From: Acidovorax sp.
GTDB taxonomy: Bacteria > Pseudomonadota > Gammaproteobacteria > Burkholderiales > Burkholderiaceae_C
DNA length: 34,855 nt
NCBI GenBank assembly: GCA_018780365.1
Contig: JADMJR010000004.1
Span: forward strand, 1 to 34,855
Direction of reading: 5' to 3'
The notes under the pieces are model-generated. The model was not told the origin of the DNA, made no database searches, and worked only from the letters and a program-made list of their open reading frames with translations. Position 1 is the first letter of the stretch; each line of letters begins with the position of its first letter. The translations under genes were made by a program, and so were the position numbers. Positions 16,754-24,715 of this stretch are shown one piece after another.

Positions 16754-17710
16754 GTGCCCGCCCTGATCACCCTGACCCTGAACCCCGCGCTCGACCTGGC
16801 CACCACCACGGACCACGTTGCGCCCACCCACAAGCTGCGCTGCGGCCCGGTGCAGCGTTTTGCGGGCGGTGGCGGCATCAACGTGGCGCGCGTGCTGCAC
16901 CGGCTGGGCGCCGATGTGCTGGCCTGGACCCTGGCGGGCGGCGCCGCAGGCACGCAGGTGCAGCAACTGCTGGCCGACGAAGGGGTGCCCACGGCACTGC
17001 AAGCCATTGCGGGCGACACGCGCGAGAACTTCTCGGTGGTCGAGACCAGCACGGGCCAGGAGTTTCGGTTTGTGCTGCCTGGCCCCACATTACAAGCCGC
17101 CGAGTGGCAGGCCTGCCTGGATGCGCTGGCCGCCCACACACCACCGCCCCACTGGCTCATTGCCAGCGGCAGCCTGCCGCCCGGCACGCCGGACGACTTC
17201 TATGCCCGGCTGGCCCAGGCTCTGTCTGGCCGGGGCGTGCGGGTGGTCGTCGATACCTCGGGCCCGCCGCTGGCCGCTGCGCTGCAGGCCGGGGTGGCCC
17301 TGGTCAAGCCCAGCCTGCGGGAGCTGCGCGAGGTGATGCAGCAACCGCTGGAGCACGCGGCGGATTGGTGCACCGCCGCCCAATCGCTGGCGCACAGCGG
17401 CGCCGCCGAAATCGTGGCCCTGTCGGTGGGCGAACAGGGCGCCGTGCTGGCCACGCGCGAGGGCGTGTGGCAGGCCCCGGCGCTGAACGTGCCCGCCACC
17501 ACCGGCACCACGGGTGCGGGCGACTGTTTTCTGGGCGCCCTGGTCTGGGCGCTGGACCGGGGCGACGCCCCCGCCGAGGCCCTGCGCTGGGGCGTGGCCG
17601 CAGGGGCCGCGGCCTTGTTGCACCCCGGCACCACGCTGGCCCAGGCGGACGATGTGCGGCGGCTGGTGCACAGCGTGCCGGTGCCCGTGGCATTCGCGGC
17701 CCAGCCATAA
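16754..17710 (+). CDS. pfkB: PfkB-family phosphofructokinase / tagatose-6-phosphate kinase
   Basis: A 318-residue ribokinase-fold sugar-phosphate kinase. Family motifs are [12 protein letters not shown] at the N-terminus, [20 protein letters not shown] (PfkB signature 1), [21 protein letters not shown] and [18 protein letters not shown] (signature 2 with the catalytic Asp in GAGD). The GGGGINVAR form and overall spacing resemble E. coli Pfk-2 more than FruK, which usually has GGKGINVAR. It should phosphorylate fructose-6-phosphate or a related hexose phosphate; 1-phosphofructokinase activity cannot be excluded. The start is GTG 16754. No PTS fructose genes are adjacent, which weakens a FruK role. 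Confidence 0.8.
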   Translation: MPALITLTLNPALDLATTTDHVAPTHKLRCGPVQRFAGGGGINVARVLHRLGADVLAWTLAGGAAGTQVQQLLADEGVPTALQAIAGDTRENFSVVETSTGQEFRFVLPGPTLQAAEWQACLDALAAHTPPPHWLIASGSLPPGTPDDFYARLAQALSGRGVRVVVDTSGPPLAAALQAGVALVKPSLRELREVMQQPLEHAADWCTAAQSLAHSGAAEIVALSVGEQGAVLATREGVWQAPALNVPATTGTTGAGDCFLGALVWALDRGDAPAEALRWGVAAGAAALLHPGTTLAQADDVRRLVHSVPVPVAFAAQP

Positions 17711-17801
17711 CCATCCCCCCTGCGGGCCAGGCAGCCCCGTGGGACAATCGCGCCTTCCGCAATTTTCACCTTGGCACGGGCCCGTTCGGCCCTCAAGCAC
17801 G

Positions 17802-18965
17802 ATGACCGATTTCTCTCCCGGAGCGCACAACGCGCCCCCCGTCTCCAGCGCCCCCCCCACACCGCGCGTCTTCACCCTCAGCGATTTCGATTTTTCGCTG
17901 CCCCCCGAACTCATCGCCCAGCACCCGGCCCCCGAGCGCAGCGCCTCGCGCCTGCTCGACGGCCGCGCCATGCAGCCCGTGGACCGCATCTTCCGCGAGC
18001 TGCCCGGCCTGCTGCGCGAGGGCGATCTGCTGGTCTTCAACGACACCCGCGTGGTCAAGGCGCGCATCTTTGGCGAGAAGGCCAGCGGCGGCAAGCTGGA
18101 GCTGCTGATCGAGCGTGTGCTGCCCGCCGAGGCTGGCAACCCGGGTAACGAAGTCGTGGCCCACATGAAGGTCAGCAAAAAGCCCCTGCCCGGTAGCCTG
18201 GTGCACATGGCCGGTGGCCGCAAGGGCGGGGGTTTTGACGCCCTGCTGCTCGGCCGCTGGCCCACCGAAGACGGCCCGCTGTTCCGCTTTGCGCTGCTGG
18301 GCCCTGCCAGCGAATCGCCCTGGGATCTGATGGACCGCCACGGCCACCTGCCGCTGCCGCCCTACATCGAACGCCACCAGAACACCGACCACGACCCTGA
18401 CGAGGCCGAGGACAGCCAGCGCTACCAGACCGTGTTTGCGCGCGCGCCCGGCGCCGTGGCCGCCCCCACCGCCGCGCTGCACTTTGACGAAGGCGTGCTG
18501 GCCGACCTGGCCGCACGCGGCATCGAACGCGCCAGCGTCACGCTGCATGTGGGCGCGGGCACCTTCCAGCCCTGCAAGACCGAGAACCTGGCCGAGCACC
18601 AGATGCACAGCGAGTGGTACGAGGTGCCCCTGGCCACGCTGGCCGCGCTGGAGCGCTGCCGCCAGCGCGGCGGGCGCGTGGTGGCCGTGGGCACAACCAC
18701 CGTGCGCACGCTCGAATCCTGGGCCCGCTCCGGCCTCACCTCGGGCGACACCAACATCTTCATCACGCCGGGCTTCGAGTTCCGCGTGGTGGATGTGCTG
18801 GTCACCAACTTCCACCTGCCCAAAAGCACGCTGATGATGCTGGTGAGCGCGTTTGCGGGCTACGCCCACGTGATGGGCCTGTACCGCCACGCGATGGCGC
18901 AGCAGTACCGCTTCTTCAGCTACGGCGACGCGATGCTGCTGGAGCGCCCGCGCAGCCAGCCGTGA
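17802..18965 (+). CDS. queA: tRNA preQ1(34) S-adenosylmethionine ribosyltransferase-isomerase QueA
   Basis: A 387-residue enzyme that transfers the ribosyl part of S-adenosylmethionine to preQ1 in tRNA, giving epoxyqueuosine. Diagnostic segments are [72 protein letters not shown] and [20 protein letters not shown]. It is slightly longer than the E. coli protein (about 356), with an acidic insert near [14 protein letters not shown] and an extended N-terminus. ATG 17802 is the first start consistent with the family. A GACAAT at 17743-17748 could be a -10 element. Its stop overlaps the next gene. Confidence 0.95.
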   Translation: MTDFSPGAHNAPPVSSAPPTPRVFTLSDFDFSLPPELIAQHPAPERSASRLLDGRAMQPVDRIFRELPGLLREGDLLVFNDTRVVKARIFGEKASGGKLELLIERVLPAEAGNPGNEVVAHMKVSKKPLPGSLVHMAGGRKGGGFDALLLGRWPTEDGPLFRFALLGPASESPWDLMDRHGHLPLPPYIERHQNTDHDPDEAEDSQRYQTVFARAPGAVAAPTAALHFDEGVLADLAARGIERASVTLHVGAGTFQPCKTENLAEHQMHSEWYEVPLATLAALERCRQRGGRVVAVGTTTVRTLESWARSGLTSGDTNIFITPGFEFRVVDVLVTNFHLPKSTLMMLVSAFAGYAHVMGLYRHAMAQQYRFFSYGDAMLLERPRSQP

Positions 18966-19855
18966 GCCCTGCCGCCCCCACGCCCGCCACCCGCCTGCAC
19001 GCAGCGCTGGCGGGCATCGCACTCGCCGTGGCGGCCTGCGCGTTTTTTGCCATGCTGGACACCGCAAGCAAGCTGGTCAGCGCGAGCGTGCCCATCGTCA
19101 TGGCGCTGTGGATGCGCTATGTGTTCCAGTCGCTGCTGACCACGGCCTTCGTGTTGCAGCGGGCGGGGCGCTCTGCCCTGCGCACCACGCAGCCCCGCTT
19201 CCAGGCCTTGCGCGGCGCGCTGTTCGCCATGACCAGCCTGTTCGGCTTCATCAGCCTCACGGCCCTGCCGCTGGCGGAGTTCACGGCCATCGTGGCCAGC
19301 GTGCCGCTGTGTGTGACGGTGGTGGCGGCCCTGTGGCTGCGCCAGCCCGTGAGCACGGTGCGCTGGCTGCTGGTCGTGGCCGGGCTGGCGGGCACGCTGG
19401 CCATCATCCGGCCCGGCGGCGAGGCCTTCACCGGGGCGCTGCTGTGGCCACTGTGCATGCTGGCTGCGGGCACGGGCTACCAGGTGCTCAGCAGCAAGAT
19501 GGCGGGCCAGGAGAGCCCCGCCACCACGCAGCTCTACACCAGCTGGATCGCCACCGCGCTGGTGTCGCTGGGCGTGCCGTTTTTCTGGCAGCCCGTGGGC
19601 GACCCGTGGCTGTGGGCGGGCATGTTCACCATGGGCCTGTCGAGCGCGGTGGGGCACATGCTGCTGCTCAACGCCTATGCGCGCACCACGCCGGTGACGA
19701 TTGCGCCGTTTCTGTATTCACAGATCGGCTTTGCGATGCTGGCGGGCTGGCTGGTGTACCGCCATGTGCCCGATGCCTGGTCGATGGCGGGCATCGCCGC
19801 CATTGTGCTCAGCGGCGCGGCCAGTGCGTGGCTGACCGTGCGCGAGACGCGGTAG
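18962..19855 (+). CDS. DMT-superfamily transporter (EamA, two domains)
   Basis: A 297-residue inner-membrane protein with about ten helices arranged as two EamA repeats. The first begins at [20 protein letters not shown], the second around [19 protein letters not shown]. Drug/metabolite transporters of this type export amino acids or small metabolites, but the substrate cannot be read from sequence. The start is GTG 18962, which shares GTGA with the queA stop (4-nt overlap), a translational-coupling arrangement. The start before [16 protein letters not shown] fits the first helix. The coupling to queA is positional and need not mean functional linkage. Confidence 0.85.
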   Translation: MSPAAPTPATRLHAALAGIALAVAACAFFAMLDTASKLVSASVPIVMALWMRYVFQSLLTTAFVLQRAGRSALRTTQPRFQALRGALFAMTSLFGFISLTALPLAEFTAIVASVPLCVTVVAALWLRQPVSTVRWLLVVAGLAGTLAIIRPGGEAFTGALLWPLCMLAAGTGYQVLSSKMAGQESPATTQLYTSWIATALVSLGVPFFWQPVGDPWLWAGMFTMGLSSAVGHMLLLNAYARTTPVTIAPFLYSQIGFAMLAGWLVYRHVPDAWSMAGIAAIVLSGAASAWLTVRETR

Positions 19856-19871
19856 GTGCCACTTTTTTAAG

Positions 19872-19903
19872 AAAAAACAGGGCTTTGCGCGCGACCACAA
19901 AGC
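19872..19903 (-). terminator. Terminator of ggt (convergent region)
   Basis: On the minus strand GCTTTG (19903-19898) pairs with CAAAGC (19887-19882) around a 10-nt loop, followed after CCTG by TTTTTT (19877-19872). The spacer to the ggt stop also has a TATAAAAATAGGAGCTATC word related to the edges of repeat family 1. It lies between the convergent EamA transporter and ggt genes and may serve both directions. Confidence 0.65.
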
Positions 19904-19935
19904 GCCGATAGCTCCTATTTTTATAGCAAAACGAC

Positions 19936-21549
19936 TCAGTACGCCACCGCGTGCCCGTCCTTGCGGGGGTCAGAGCCTGCGATGTAGCTGTTGCCGTTCT
20001 TCAGCACCAGCTGCGCGCCACCAAAGGCGAACACGCCGTTGCCCTCTTCCACCGTCACCTCGTGCCCGCGTGCGCGCAGCGCGGCGACCACGGCCGGGTC
20101 AAAGCCCGGCTCCACGGCCACGCCCTTGCCGCCCGTCACGCGCCAGCGGGGCGCATCGGCGGCGGCCTGGGGGTTCTGGCCGTAGCGCAGCACGCGCAGT
20201 GCCATCTGGGTGTGGCCCTGGCTCTGCATGGGGCCGCCCATCACGCCAAACGCCATCTGCGGCGTGCCGTCGGCATGCATGGCAAAGGCCGGGATGATGG
20301 TGTGCGAGGGGCGCTTGCGCGGCGCCACCTGGTTGGCGTGGCCGGGCGTGAGATTGAAGCCGTGGCCCCGGTTCTGCAGGCTGATGCCCGTGCCCGGCAC
20401 CACCACACCCGAGCCAAAACCCATGTAGTTGGACTGGATGAAGGACACCATCATCCCCGACGCATCCGCCGCCGCCAGGTACACCGTGCCCCCAGGGCGC
20501 GGAGCGCCATGGCCGGGGTCGCCCGCATGTTCGGGGTCGATCCGCTGGGCGCGGCCTGCGAGGTAGGTCGCATCCAGCAAGTGCTGCGGCGCCACGGCCT
20601 GCATGGCGTCGATGTCGGCGTTGTACTGGTACAGGTCGGCCAGCGCGAGTTTCATGGCCTCGATGCTGGCGTGCACGGTCTCCACGCTGTCCAGCGGGTG
20701 GGTGCCAATGCCATGGGCGTCGAGCATGCCCAGCGCCATCAGCGCGGCAATGCCCTGGCCGTTGGGCGGAATCTCATGGACCACCGAATCGCCAAAGCGC
20801 TGGTGGATGGTGCCCACCCAGTCGGCCTGGTGCGCGGCCAGGTCGGCCAGCGTCATCGCGCCGCCGTGGGCCTGCGAATGGGCGGCGATGCGCTCGGCGA
20901 TCACGCCCCGGTAGAAGGCTTCGCCCTCGGTCTCGGCGATCAGCTCCAGCGTGCGCGCGTGGGCTTCGCTGCGGAAGGTCTCCCCAGCCAGCGGCGCACG
21001 GCCCCCCAGGTAGTCGGGCATAAAACACTCGGCAAACCCGGGCTGCGCACCCAGCTTGGCCGCGCCCAGCGCCCATTGCCGCGCAATGGTGGGCGACACG
21101 GGAAAACCGTTGCGCGCGTAGTCGATGGCGGGCTGTGCCAGCTGCGCAAACGGCAGCTTGCCCAGGCGCTTGGAGAGCGCCACCCAGGCCGACACGGCAC
21201 CGGGCACGGTGACGGCGTTCCAGCCGGTTTCGGGGATGCCGCCGAGCTTCTCGAAGTATTCAGGCGTCCACGCCGCAGGCGAGCGGCCGGAGGCGTTCAG
21301 GCCATGCAGCTCCTTGCCGTCCCACACGATGGCAAACCCGTCGCTGCCCAGGCCACAGCCCGTGGGCTCCACCACGGTGAGCACCATGGCGGCGGCAATG
21401 GCGGCATCCACCGCATTGCCGCCCGCCAGCAGCATGCGCAGGCCCGCCTGCGCCGCCAGCGGCTGCGAGGTGGAGACCACGTTGCGCCCCATCACCGCGC
21501 TGCGGTGGGAGGCGTAGGGAAGGGACCAGTCGAGGGATGGGGTGTTCAT
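19936..21549 (-). CDS. Gamma-glutamyltransferase-like Ntn hydrolase
   Basis: A 537-residue member of the gamma-glutamyltransferase / cephalosporin acylase family. Residues MGRNVVSTSQPLAAQAG and NAVDAAIAAAMVLTVVEPTG are the usual N-terminal block. The autoprocessing site is PGGTVYLAAAD with Thr355 as the predicted nucleophile, followed by VSFIQSNYMGFGSGVVVPGT and PRKRPSHTIIPAF. There is no signal peptide, so unlike classical periplasmic GGT it is probably cytosolic, as for YwrD-type proteins. It could act on gamma-glutamyl compounds or related amides; the substrate is unknown. It follows tctC by 147 nt that include a repeat, so co-transcription is possible. The ribosome site is weak. Confidence 0.88.
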   Translation of the reverse strand: MNTPSLDWSLPYASHRSAVMGRNVVSTSQPLAAQAGLRMLLAGGNAVDAAIAAAMVLTVVEPTGCGLGSDGFAIVWDGKELHGLNASGRSPAAWTPEYFEKLGGIPETGWNAVTVPGAVSAWVALSKRLGKLPFAQLAQPAIDYARNGFPVSPTIARQWALGAAKLGAQPGFAECFMPDYLGGRAPLAGETFRSEAHARTLELIAETEGEAFYRGVIAERIAAHSQAHGGAMTLADLAAHQADWVGTIHQRFGDSVVHEIPPNGQGIAALMALGMLDAHGIGTHPLDSVETVHASIEAMKLALADLYQYNADIDAMQAVAPQHLLDATYLAGRAQRIDPEHAGDPGHGAPRPGGTVYLAAADASGMMVSFIQSNYMGFGSGVVVPGTGISLQNRGHGFNLTPGHANQVAPRKRPSHTIIPAFAMHADGTPQMAFGVMGGPMQSQGHTQMALRVLRYGQNPQAAADAPRWRVTGGKGVAVEPGFDPAVVAALRARGHEVTVEEGNGVFAFGGAQLVLKNGNSYIAGSDPRKDGHAVAY

Positions 21550-21600
21550 AACGTTCTGACTCTGTTGCTAGCAAGGTGTCGCGGTGCGTGAAACAGGCAC

Positions 21601-21693
21601 GGCGCAAAGCGAGAGACGCCGAGGAAGGGCCGCCCCGCACCGAGGGCGCCATCCCCCCAAGGGGAAGGCGCCGAAGGCGACACAGGGGGGGGT
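21601..21693 (-). repeat. Dispersed repeat, family 3, copy 2 (after tctC stop)
   Basis: Read on the minus strand from just after the tctC stop: CCCCTGTGTCGCCTTCGGCG, then CCTTCCCCTTGGGGGGATGG, then GGGGCGGCCCTT. The first 25 bases match copy 1 after glpK with one difference, and GGCGGCCCTT recurs in both. CTTCCCC/GGGGGG forms a tight hairpin flanked by GGCGCC on both sides. Both copies start within a few bases of a stop codon and point the same way relative to the upstream gene. Confidence 0.75.
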
Positions 21694-21696
21694 CAA

Positions 21697-22680
21697 TCAC
21701 TCCACCACTATTTTGTGCTGCCGGATCACCGTGGCCCAGCGGTTGCTGTCCGCCTGCACCATGGCACCAAACTGCGCAGGCGTGCGCGGCGCGGCGGGCT
21801 CCACGCCCAGCTTGGCCAGGCTCTCGGCCACCTCGGGCGCCTGCACGGCCTTGGCAAAGGCCTTGTGCACGCGGTCCACCAAGGCCGGCGGCGCACCCGC
21901 AGGCAGGTACACACCAAACCAGGTCACCGACGAATAACCGGGCAGGCCGGATTCGGCCAGTGTGGGCAGTTCGGGCGCCAGGGCGCTGCGTTTTTCGCTG
22001 GTCACGGCCAGCGCGCGCAGGCGCCCGGCCTTGGCGTGGGGCATGCCCGTGGGCAGGGAATCGAACAGCACATGCGTCTGCCCGGCAATGAGGTCGGGAA
22101 TGGCCAGCGCCGTGCCCTTGTAGGGGATGTGCGTCATCTCCACACCCGCCTGCGCGCTGAAGGCGGCGGTGTTCAGATGCACGATGGTGCCGTTGCCGCT
22201 GGTGGCGTAATTGAGCTTGGCCGGGTGGGCCTTGCCGTAAGCAATGAGCTCGCCCACGGTTTTGACGGGCAATGAGTTGGGGACCAGCAGCACGCTGGGC
22301 GCGTCGGCCACATGGGCCACGGGCACAAAGTCCTTGCGCGGGTCGTAGGCCAGCTTGGGCATGAGGTGGGGCGAGATCGCGTGGGTGCTGCTGGTGGTCA
22401 GCAGCAGGGTGTAGCCGTCGGCCGGGGCCTTGGCGGCCTCGGCCGTGCCAATGGTGCCACCCGCGCCGGGTTTGTTGTCCACCACCATCTGCTGGCCCAG
22501 GTCGGCCGCCACGCGCTGGGTGACCACACGCGCCACCAGGTCGGTCGCGCCGCTGGCCGGAAAGGGCACGATCACCCGCACGGGCCGGTCCGGCCAGTTG
22601 GCTTGCGCATGGGCGCCCGCCACCCAGGCCATCAGCAACGCCAGGCCACACAGGCCACGACCCCAGGACAAACGACACAT
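21697..22680 (-). CDS. Bug/TctC-family periplasmic solute-binding protein
   Basis: A 327-residue secreted receptor. The signal peptide MCRLSWGRGLCGLALLMAWV ends at AGAHAQ. The mature protein begins ANWPDRPVRVIVPFPASGAT and has DNKPGAGGTIGTAEAAKAPA, LNYATSGNGTIVHLNTAAF and YKGTALAIPDLIAGQTHVLF, hallmarks of the Bug family expanded in Burkholderiales. ATG 22680 is chosen over 22725 because GGGGAG lies 7 nt upstream and the signal peptide is better formed. No TctA/TctB membrane genes are adjacent, so it is an orphan receptor. The ligand (carboxylate or amide) is unknown; the neighbouring gamma-glutamyl hydrolase hints at a glutamyl compound. Confidence 0.9.
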   Translation of the reverse strand: MCRLSWGRGLCGLALLMAWVAGAHAQANWPDRPVRVIVPFPASGATDLVARVVTQRVAADLGQQMVVDNKPGAGGTIGTAEAAKAPADGYTLLLTTSSTHAISPHLMPKLAYDPRKDFVPVAHVADAPSVLLVPNSLPVKTVGELIAYGKAHPAKLNYATSGNGTIVHLNTAAFSAQAGVEMTHIPYKGTALAIPDLIAGQTHVLFDSLPTGMPHAKAGRLRALAVTSEKRSALAPELPTLAESGLPGYSSVTWFGVYLPAGAPPALVDRVHKAFAKAVQAPEVAESLAKLGVEPAAPRTPAQFGAMVQADSNRWATVIRQHKIVVE

Positions 22681-22797
22681 ACAAGCACTCCCCAAAAGCG
22701 GCAGGAACAGGCAGCCCGATGACATCCATCACAGGCCAGGCAGAACAACCATCTTAGAAACGCGCGCCGGGGATGACCACCACCAATTCGGCAAACA

Positions 22798-22818
22798 GCT
22801 TTGCCGTGACGGCAAAGC
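22798..22818. promoter_or_regulatory. Perfect palindrome, candidate LysR operator (T-N11-A)
   Basis: GCTTTGCCGT and ACGGCAAAGC are exact inverse complements around a single G. The centre contains a T-N11-A box (T22802 to A22814), the classical LysR-type binding geometry. It lies between the divergent tctC (ATG 22680) and lysR (ATG 22887). A candidate lysR promoter overlaps it: TTGCCG (22801-22806), 16 nt, CATACT (22823-22828). Binding here would autoregulate lysR and could act on tctC. The palindrome is seen directly; the function is inferred. Confidence 0.6.
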
Positions 22819-22886
22819 ACTTCATACTTATCACCTTGGCAGGCAAACCCTGCGCCGCCCCACATCCCCACGCCACCCCACCCGCC

Positions 22887-23798
22887 ATGCGCGCCCAATT
22901 GCTGCAAGACACCACCCTGCGCTACTTTCTGGAAGTGGCCCAGAGCGGCTCGCTCACCGAAGCCTCGGCCCGGCTGCATGTGGCTGCCTCGGCGCTGAGC
23001 CGCCAGATCGCGGGGCTGGAGGCGCAACTGGGCACGCCGCTGTTCGAGCGCCACCCGCGCGGCATGGTGCTCACGGCGGCGGGCGAGATCCTGGCCGTGC
23101 ACGCGCGCCGCTCGGTGCTGGACGCCGAACGCGCGCTGGGCGAGATCGGCGCGCTGCAGGGCCTGCGCGCCGGGCAGGTGCGGCTGGCCACGTCGGATGC
23201 GTTTGCCAACGAGCTGGTGCCGCGCCTGTGTGTGGAGTTTCAGCGCACCCACACCGGCATCCAATTCAGCGTGATCGCGCTGCCCACCGCCCAGGTGCCC
23301 GACGCGGTGCGCAGCGGCGCGGCCGACATCGGCCTGTGTTTCAGCCGCGCGCCACACAAGGGCATCGAGGTGGCCTACCGCCAGACCGCGCCCGTGCTGG
23401 CCCTGGTCCCGCCCGGCCACCCGCTGGCGGGCGCTGGCAGCGTGACGCTGGCGCAAATGGCCGAATACCCGCTGGCGCTTCCGCCGGCCGAAACCACGGT
23501 GCGCCAGATGATCGACATCGTCTGCAGCCGCCAGGGCCTGCAGCTCTCGGCGGTGCTCATCAGCAACCATGCCAAGACGGTGCTCAACTTTGTGGCCCAT
23601 GGCGGCGGGCTGTCGGTGGCCAGCGAGATCGCGGCGCGCCACCTGGTGGCGGCGGGCGCCATCGTGGCCCTGCCCATCAGCGATGCGGGCATGGACCTGC
23701 GCGACCTGGAGGTGCAGACCCTGGCGGGCCGCAGCCTGCCGGTGGCCGTGCAGGCGTTCATGGATTTGCTGCGGGAGCGGTTGCCGGGGCCCTGGTAG
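22887..23798 (+). CDS. LysR-type transcriptional regulator (tctC-ggt locus)
   Basis: A 303-residue LysR-type regulator. The helix-turn-helix is LRYFLEVAQSGSLTEASARL then HVAASALSRQIAGLEAQLGT, followed by PLFERHPRGMVLTAAGE. The C-terminal effector domain has VRLATSDAFANELVPRL, ALVPPGHPLAG and HGGGLSVASEIAARHLV. ATG 22887 (MRAQLLQDTTLRYFLEVAQ) gives the family length; an ORF start 114 nt upstream would run through the palindrome. It is divergent from tctC, the common arrangement for a regulator of the adjacent receptor gene. It converges on ung across a family-2 palindrome. Confidence 0.9.
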   Translation: MRAQLLQDTTLRYFLEVAQSGSLTEASARLHVAASALSRQIAGLEAQLGTPLFERHPRGMVLTAAGEILAVHARRSVLDAERALGEIGALQGLRAGQVRLATSDAFANELVPRLCVEFQRTHTGIQFSVIALPTAQVPDAVRSGAADIGLCFSRAPHKGIEVAYRQTAPVLALVPPGHPLAGAGSVTLAQMAEYPLALPPAETTVRQMIDIVCSRQGLQLSAVLISNHAKTVLNFVAHGGGLSVASEIAARHLVAAGAIVALPISDAGMDLRDLEVQTLAGRSLPVAVQAFMDLLRERLPGPW

Positions 23799-23845
23799 CC
23801 GGCATCGCCAACGACGCCTCATACCGGGACGCATTCAAAAAAACC

Positions 23846-23898
23846 CGTTCACGCTGAGCTTGTCGAAGCGCTGCGCGAGGCTTCGACAAGCCCGAACG
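23846..23898. repeat. Palindromic repeat, family 2, copy 2 (lysR-ung gap)
   Basis: CGTTCACGCTGAGCTTGTCG, AAGC (23846-23869) faces GCTTCGACAAGC then CCGAACG (23880-23898). The inner 12 bp (GCTTGTCGAAGC / GCTTCGACAAGC) are perfect, but the right arm lacks about five bases present on the left. It is thus a decayed version of the 5897-5956 element. It lies between convergent genes, where a hairpin could stop transcription from either side. Confidence 0.8.
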
Positions 23899-23930
23899 AT
23901 TCCCTCTGATGGATCGACCGCGAATCCGTA

Positions 23931-24647
23931 TCAGTAGCCGTGCTGCTGGCGGAAGTCGCGCGCCTTGCCAAAGTGCCCGTTGCCGATGAAGGGCACGGGC
24001 GGGCGCAGTGCCGACAACGGCGAGGGGTGGTTGGACGTGAGTACCAGGTGCCCCCGGTCCTGCGGGATGAAGGCGCGCTTGGACTGCGCGTGCGCGCCCC
24101 AGAGCATGAACACCACCGGGCGCGGGCCCTCGGCCACATGGCGGATCACGGCGTCGGTCAGCGCCTCCCAGCCCTTGCCGGCGTGGCTGGCGGGCTGGCC
24201 CTCTTCCACCGTGAGGCCGGTGTTGAGCAGCAGCACACCATTTTTCGCCCACTTCACCAGGCTGCCGCCCGGCTCGGGCATGGGCGGAAAGGCCGTGCCC
24301 AGGTCGCGCTGCATCTCCTTGAAGATATTGCGCAGCGACGGCGGCAGCGGCACACCCGGCGCGACGGAAAACGCCAGCCCCTCGGCCTGGCCCCGGCCGT
24401 GGTACGGGTCTTGGCCCAGGATGACCACGCGCACGGCGTCGGGCGGCGTCAGCTCCAGCGCGCGCAGCGGCTGGGGCGGGAACACCACCGCCCCGGCGCT
24501 GAGCCGCTCCTGCAGAAACCCCTGCAACGCCTGGCCCCGCGCGCCCGCAAAGAAGGCGTCCACCAAGGGCTGCCACCCAGGCGCCACGGGCCATGCGGCC
24601 GGATCGGCGCCCTGAAGCTGGGTGGGGGTTTGTGCGGGTGAATTCAT
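23931..24647 (-). CDS. ung: Uracil-DNA glycosylase, family 1
   Basis: A 238-residue DNA-repair enzyme that removes uracil from DNA. The water-activating motif is ILGQDPYHGRGQAEGLAFSV (Asp80), and the DNA-intercalation motif is SNHPSPLSALRPP near residue 210. Further family blocks are LRNIFKEMQRDLG, NGVLLLNTGLTVEEG, SHAGKGWEALTDAVI and VFMLWGAHAQSK. Length is close to the family norm (about 225), with a Pro/Gln-rich N-terminal tail. It is the next gene after trpC on the same strand; the 68-nt gap between them is nearly filled by a family-1 repeat, which may separate it from the trp transcript. Confidence 0.95.
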   Translation of the reverse strand: MNSPAQTPTQLQGADPAAWPVAPGWQPLVDAFFAGARGQALQGFLQERLSAGAVVFPPQPLRALELTPPDAVRVVILGQDPYHGRGQAEGLAFSVAPGVPLPPSLRNIFKEMQRDLGTAFPPMPEPGGSLVKWAKNGVLLLNTGLTVEEGQPASHAGKGWEALTDAVIRHVAEGPRPVVFMLWGAHAQSKRAFIPQDRGHLVLTSNHPSPLSALRPPVPFIGNGHFGKARDFRQQHGY

Positions 24648-24650
24648 GGT

Positions 24651-24703
24651 AAAAAGGCCTTCTGCGCGCTATGGGCAAGCGCTAACAGCTATCAAAACAA
24701 TAG
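24651..24703. repeat. Dispersed repeat, family 1, copy C (trpC-ung gap)
   Basis: The stretch reads AAAAGGCCTTCTGCGC, then GCTATGGGC, then AAGCGCTAACAGCTATCAAA, then ACAATAG. The right half AAGCGCTAACAGCTATCAA is identical to copy B at 8655-8673, and the left CTCTGCGC/TTCTGCGC is shared. It fills most of the 68-nt gap between trpC and ung. Its edge overlaps the sequence that must serve as the ung ribosome site (AGAAGG on the minus strand). Confidence 0.72.
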
Positions 24704-24715
24704 TACCCAATTCCC

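Noticed and set aside
19951-21591. A 546-residue plus-strand open frame opposite the gamma-glutamyltransferase-like gene
   Set aside because: Antisense shadow: the minus strand encodes the catalytic GGT motifs, while this frame is low-complexity.
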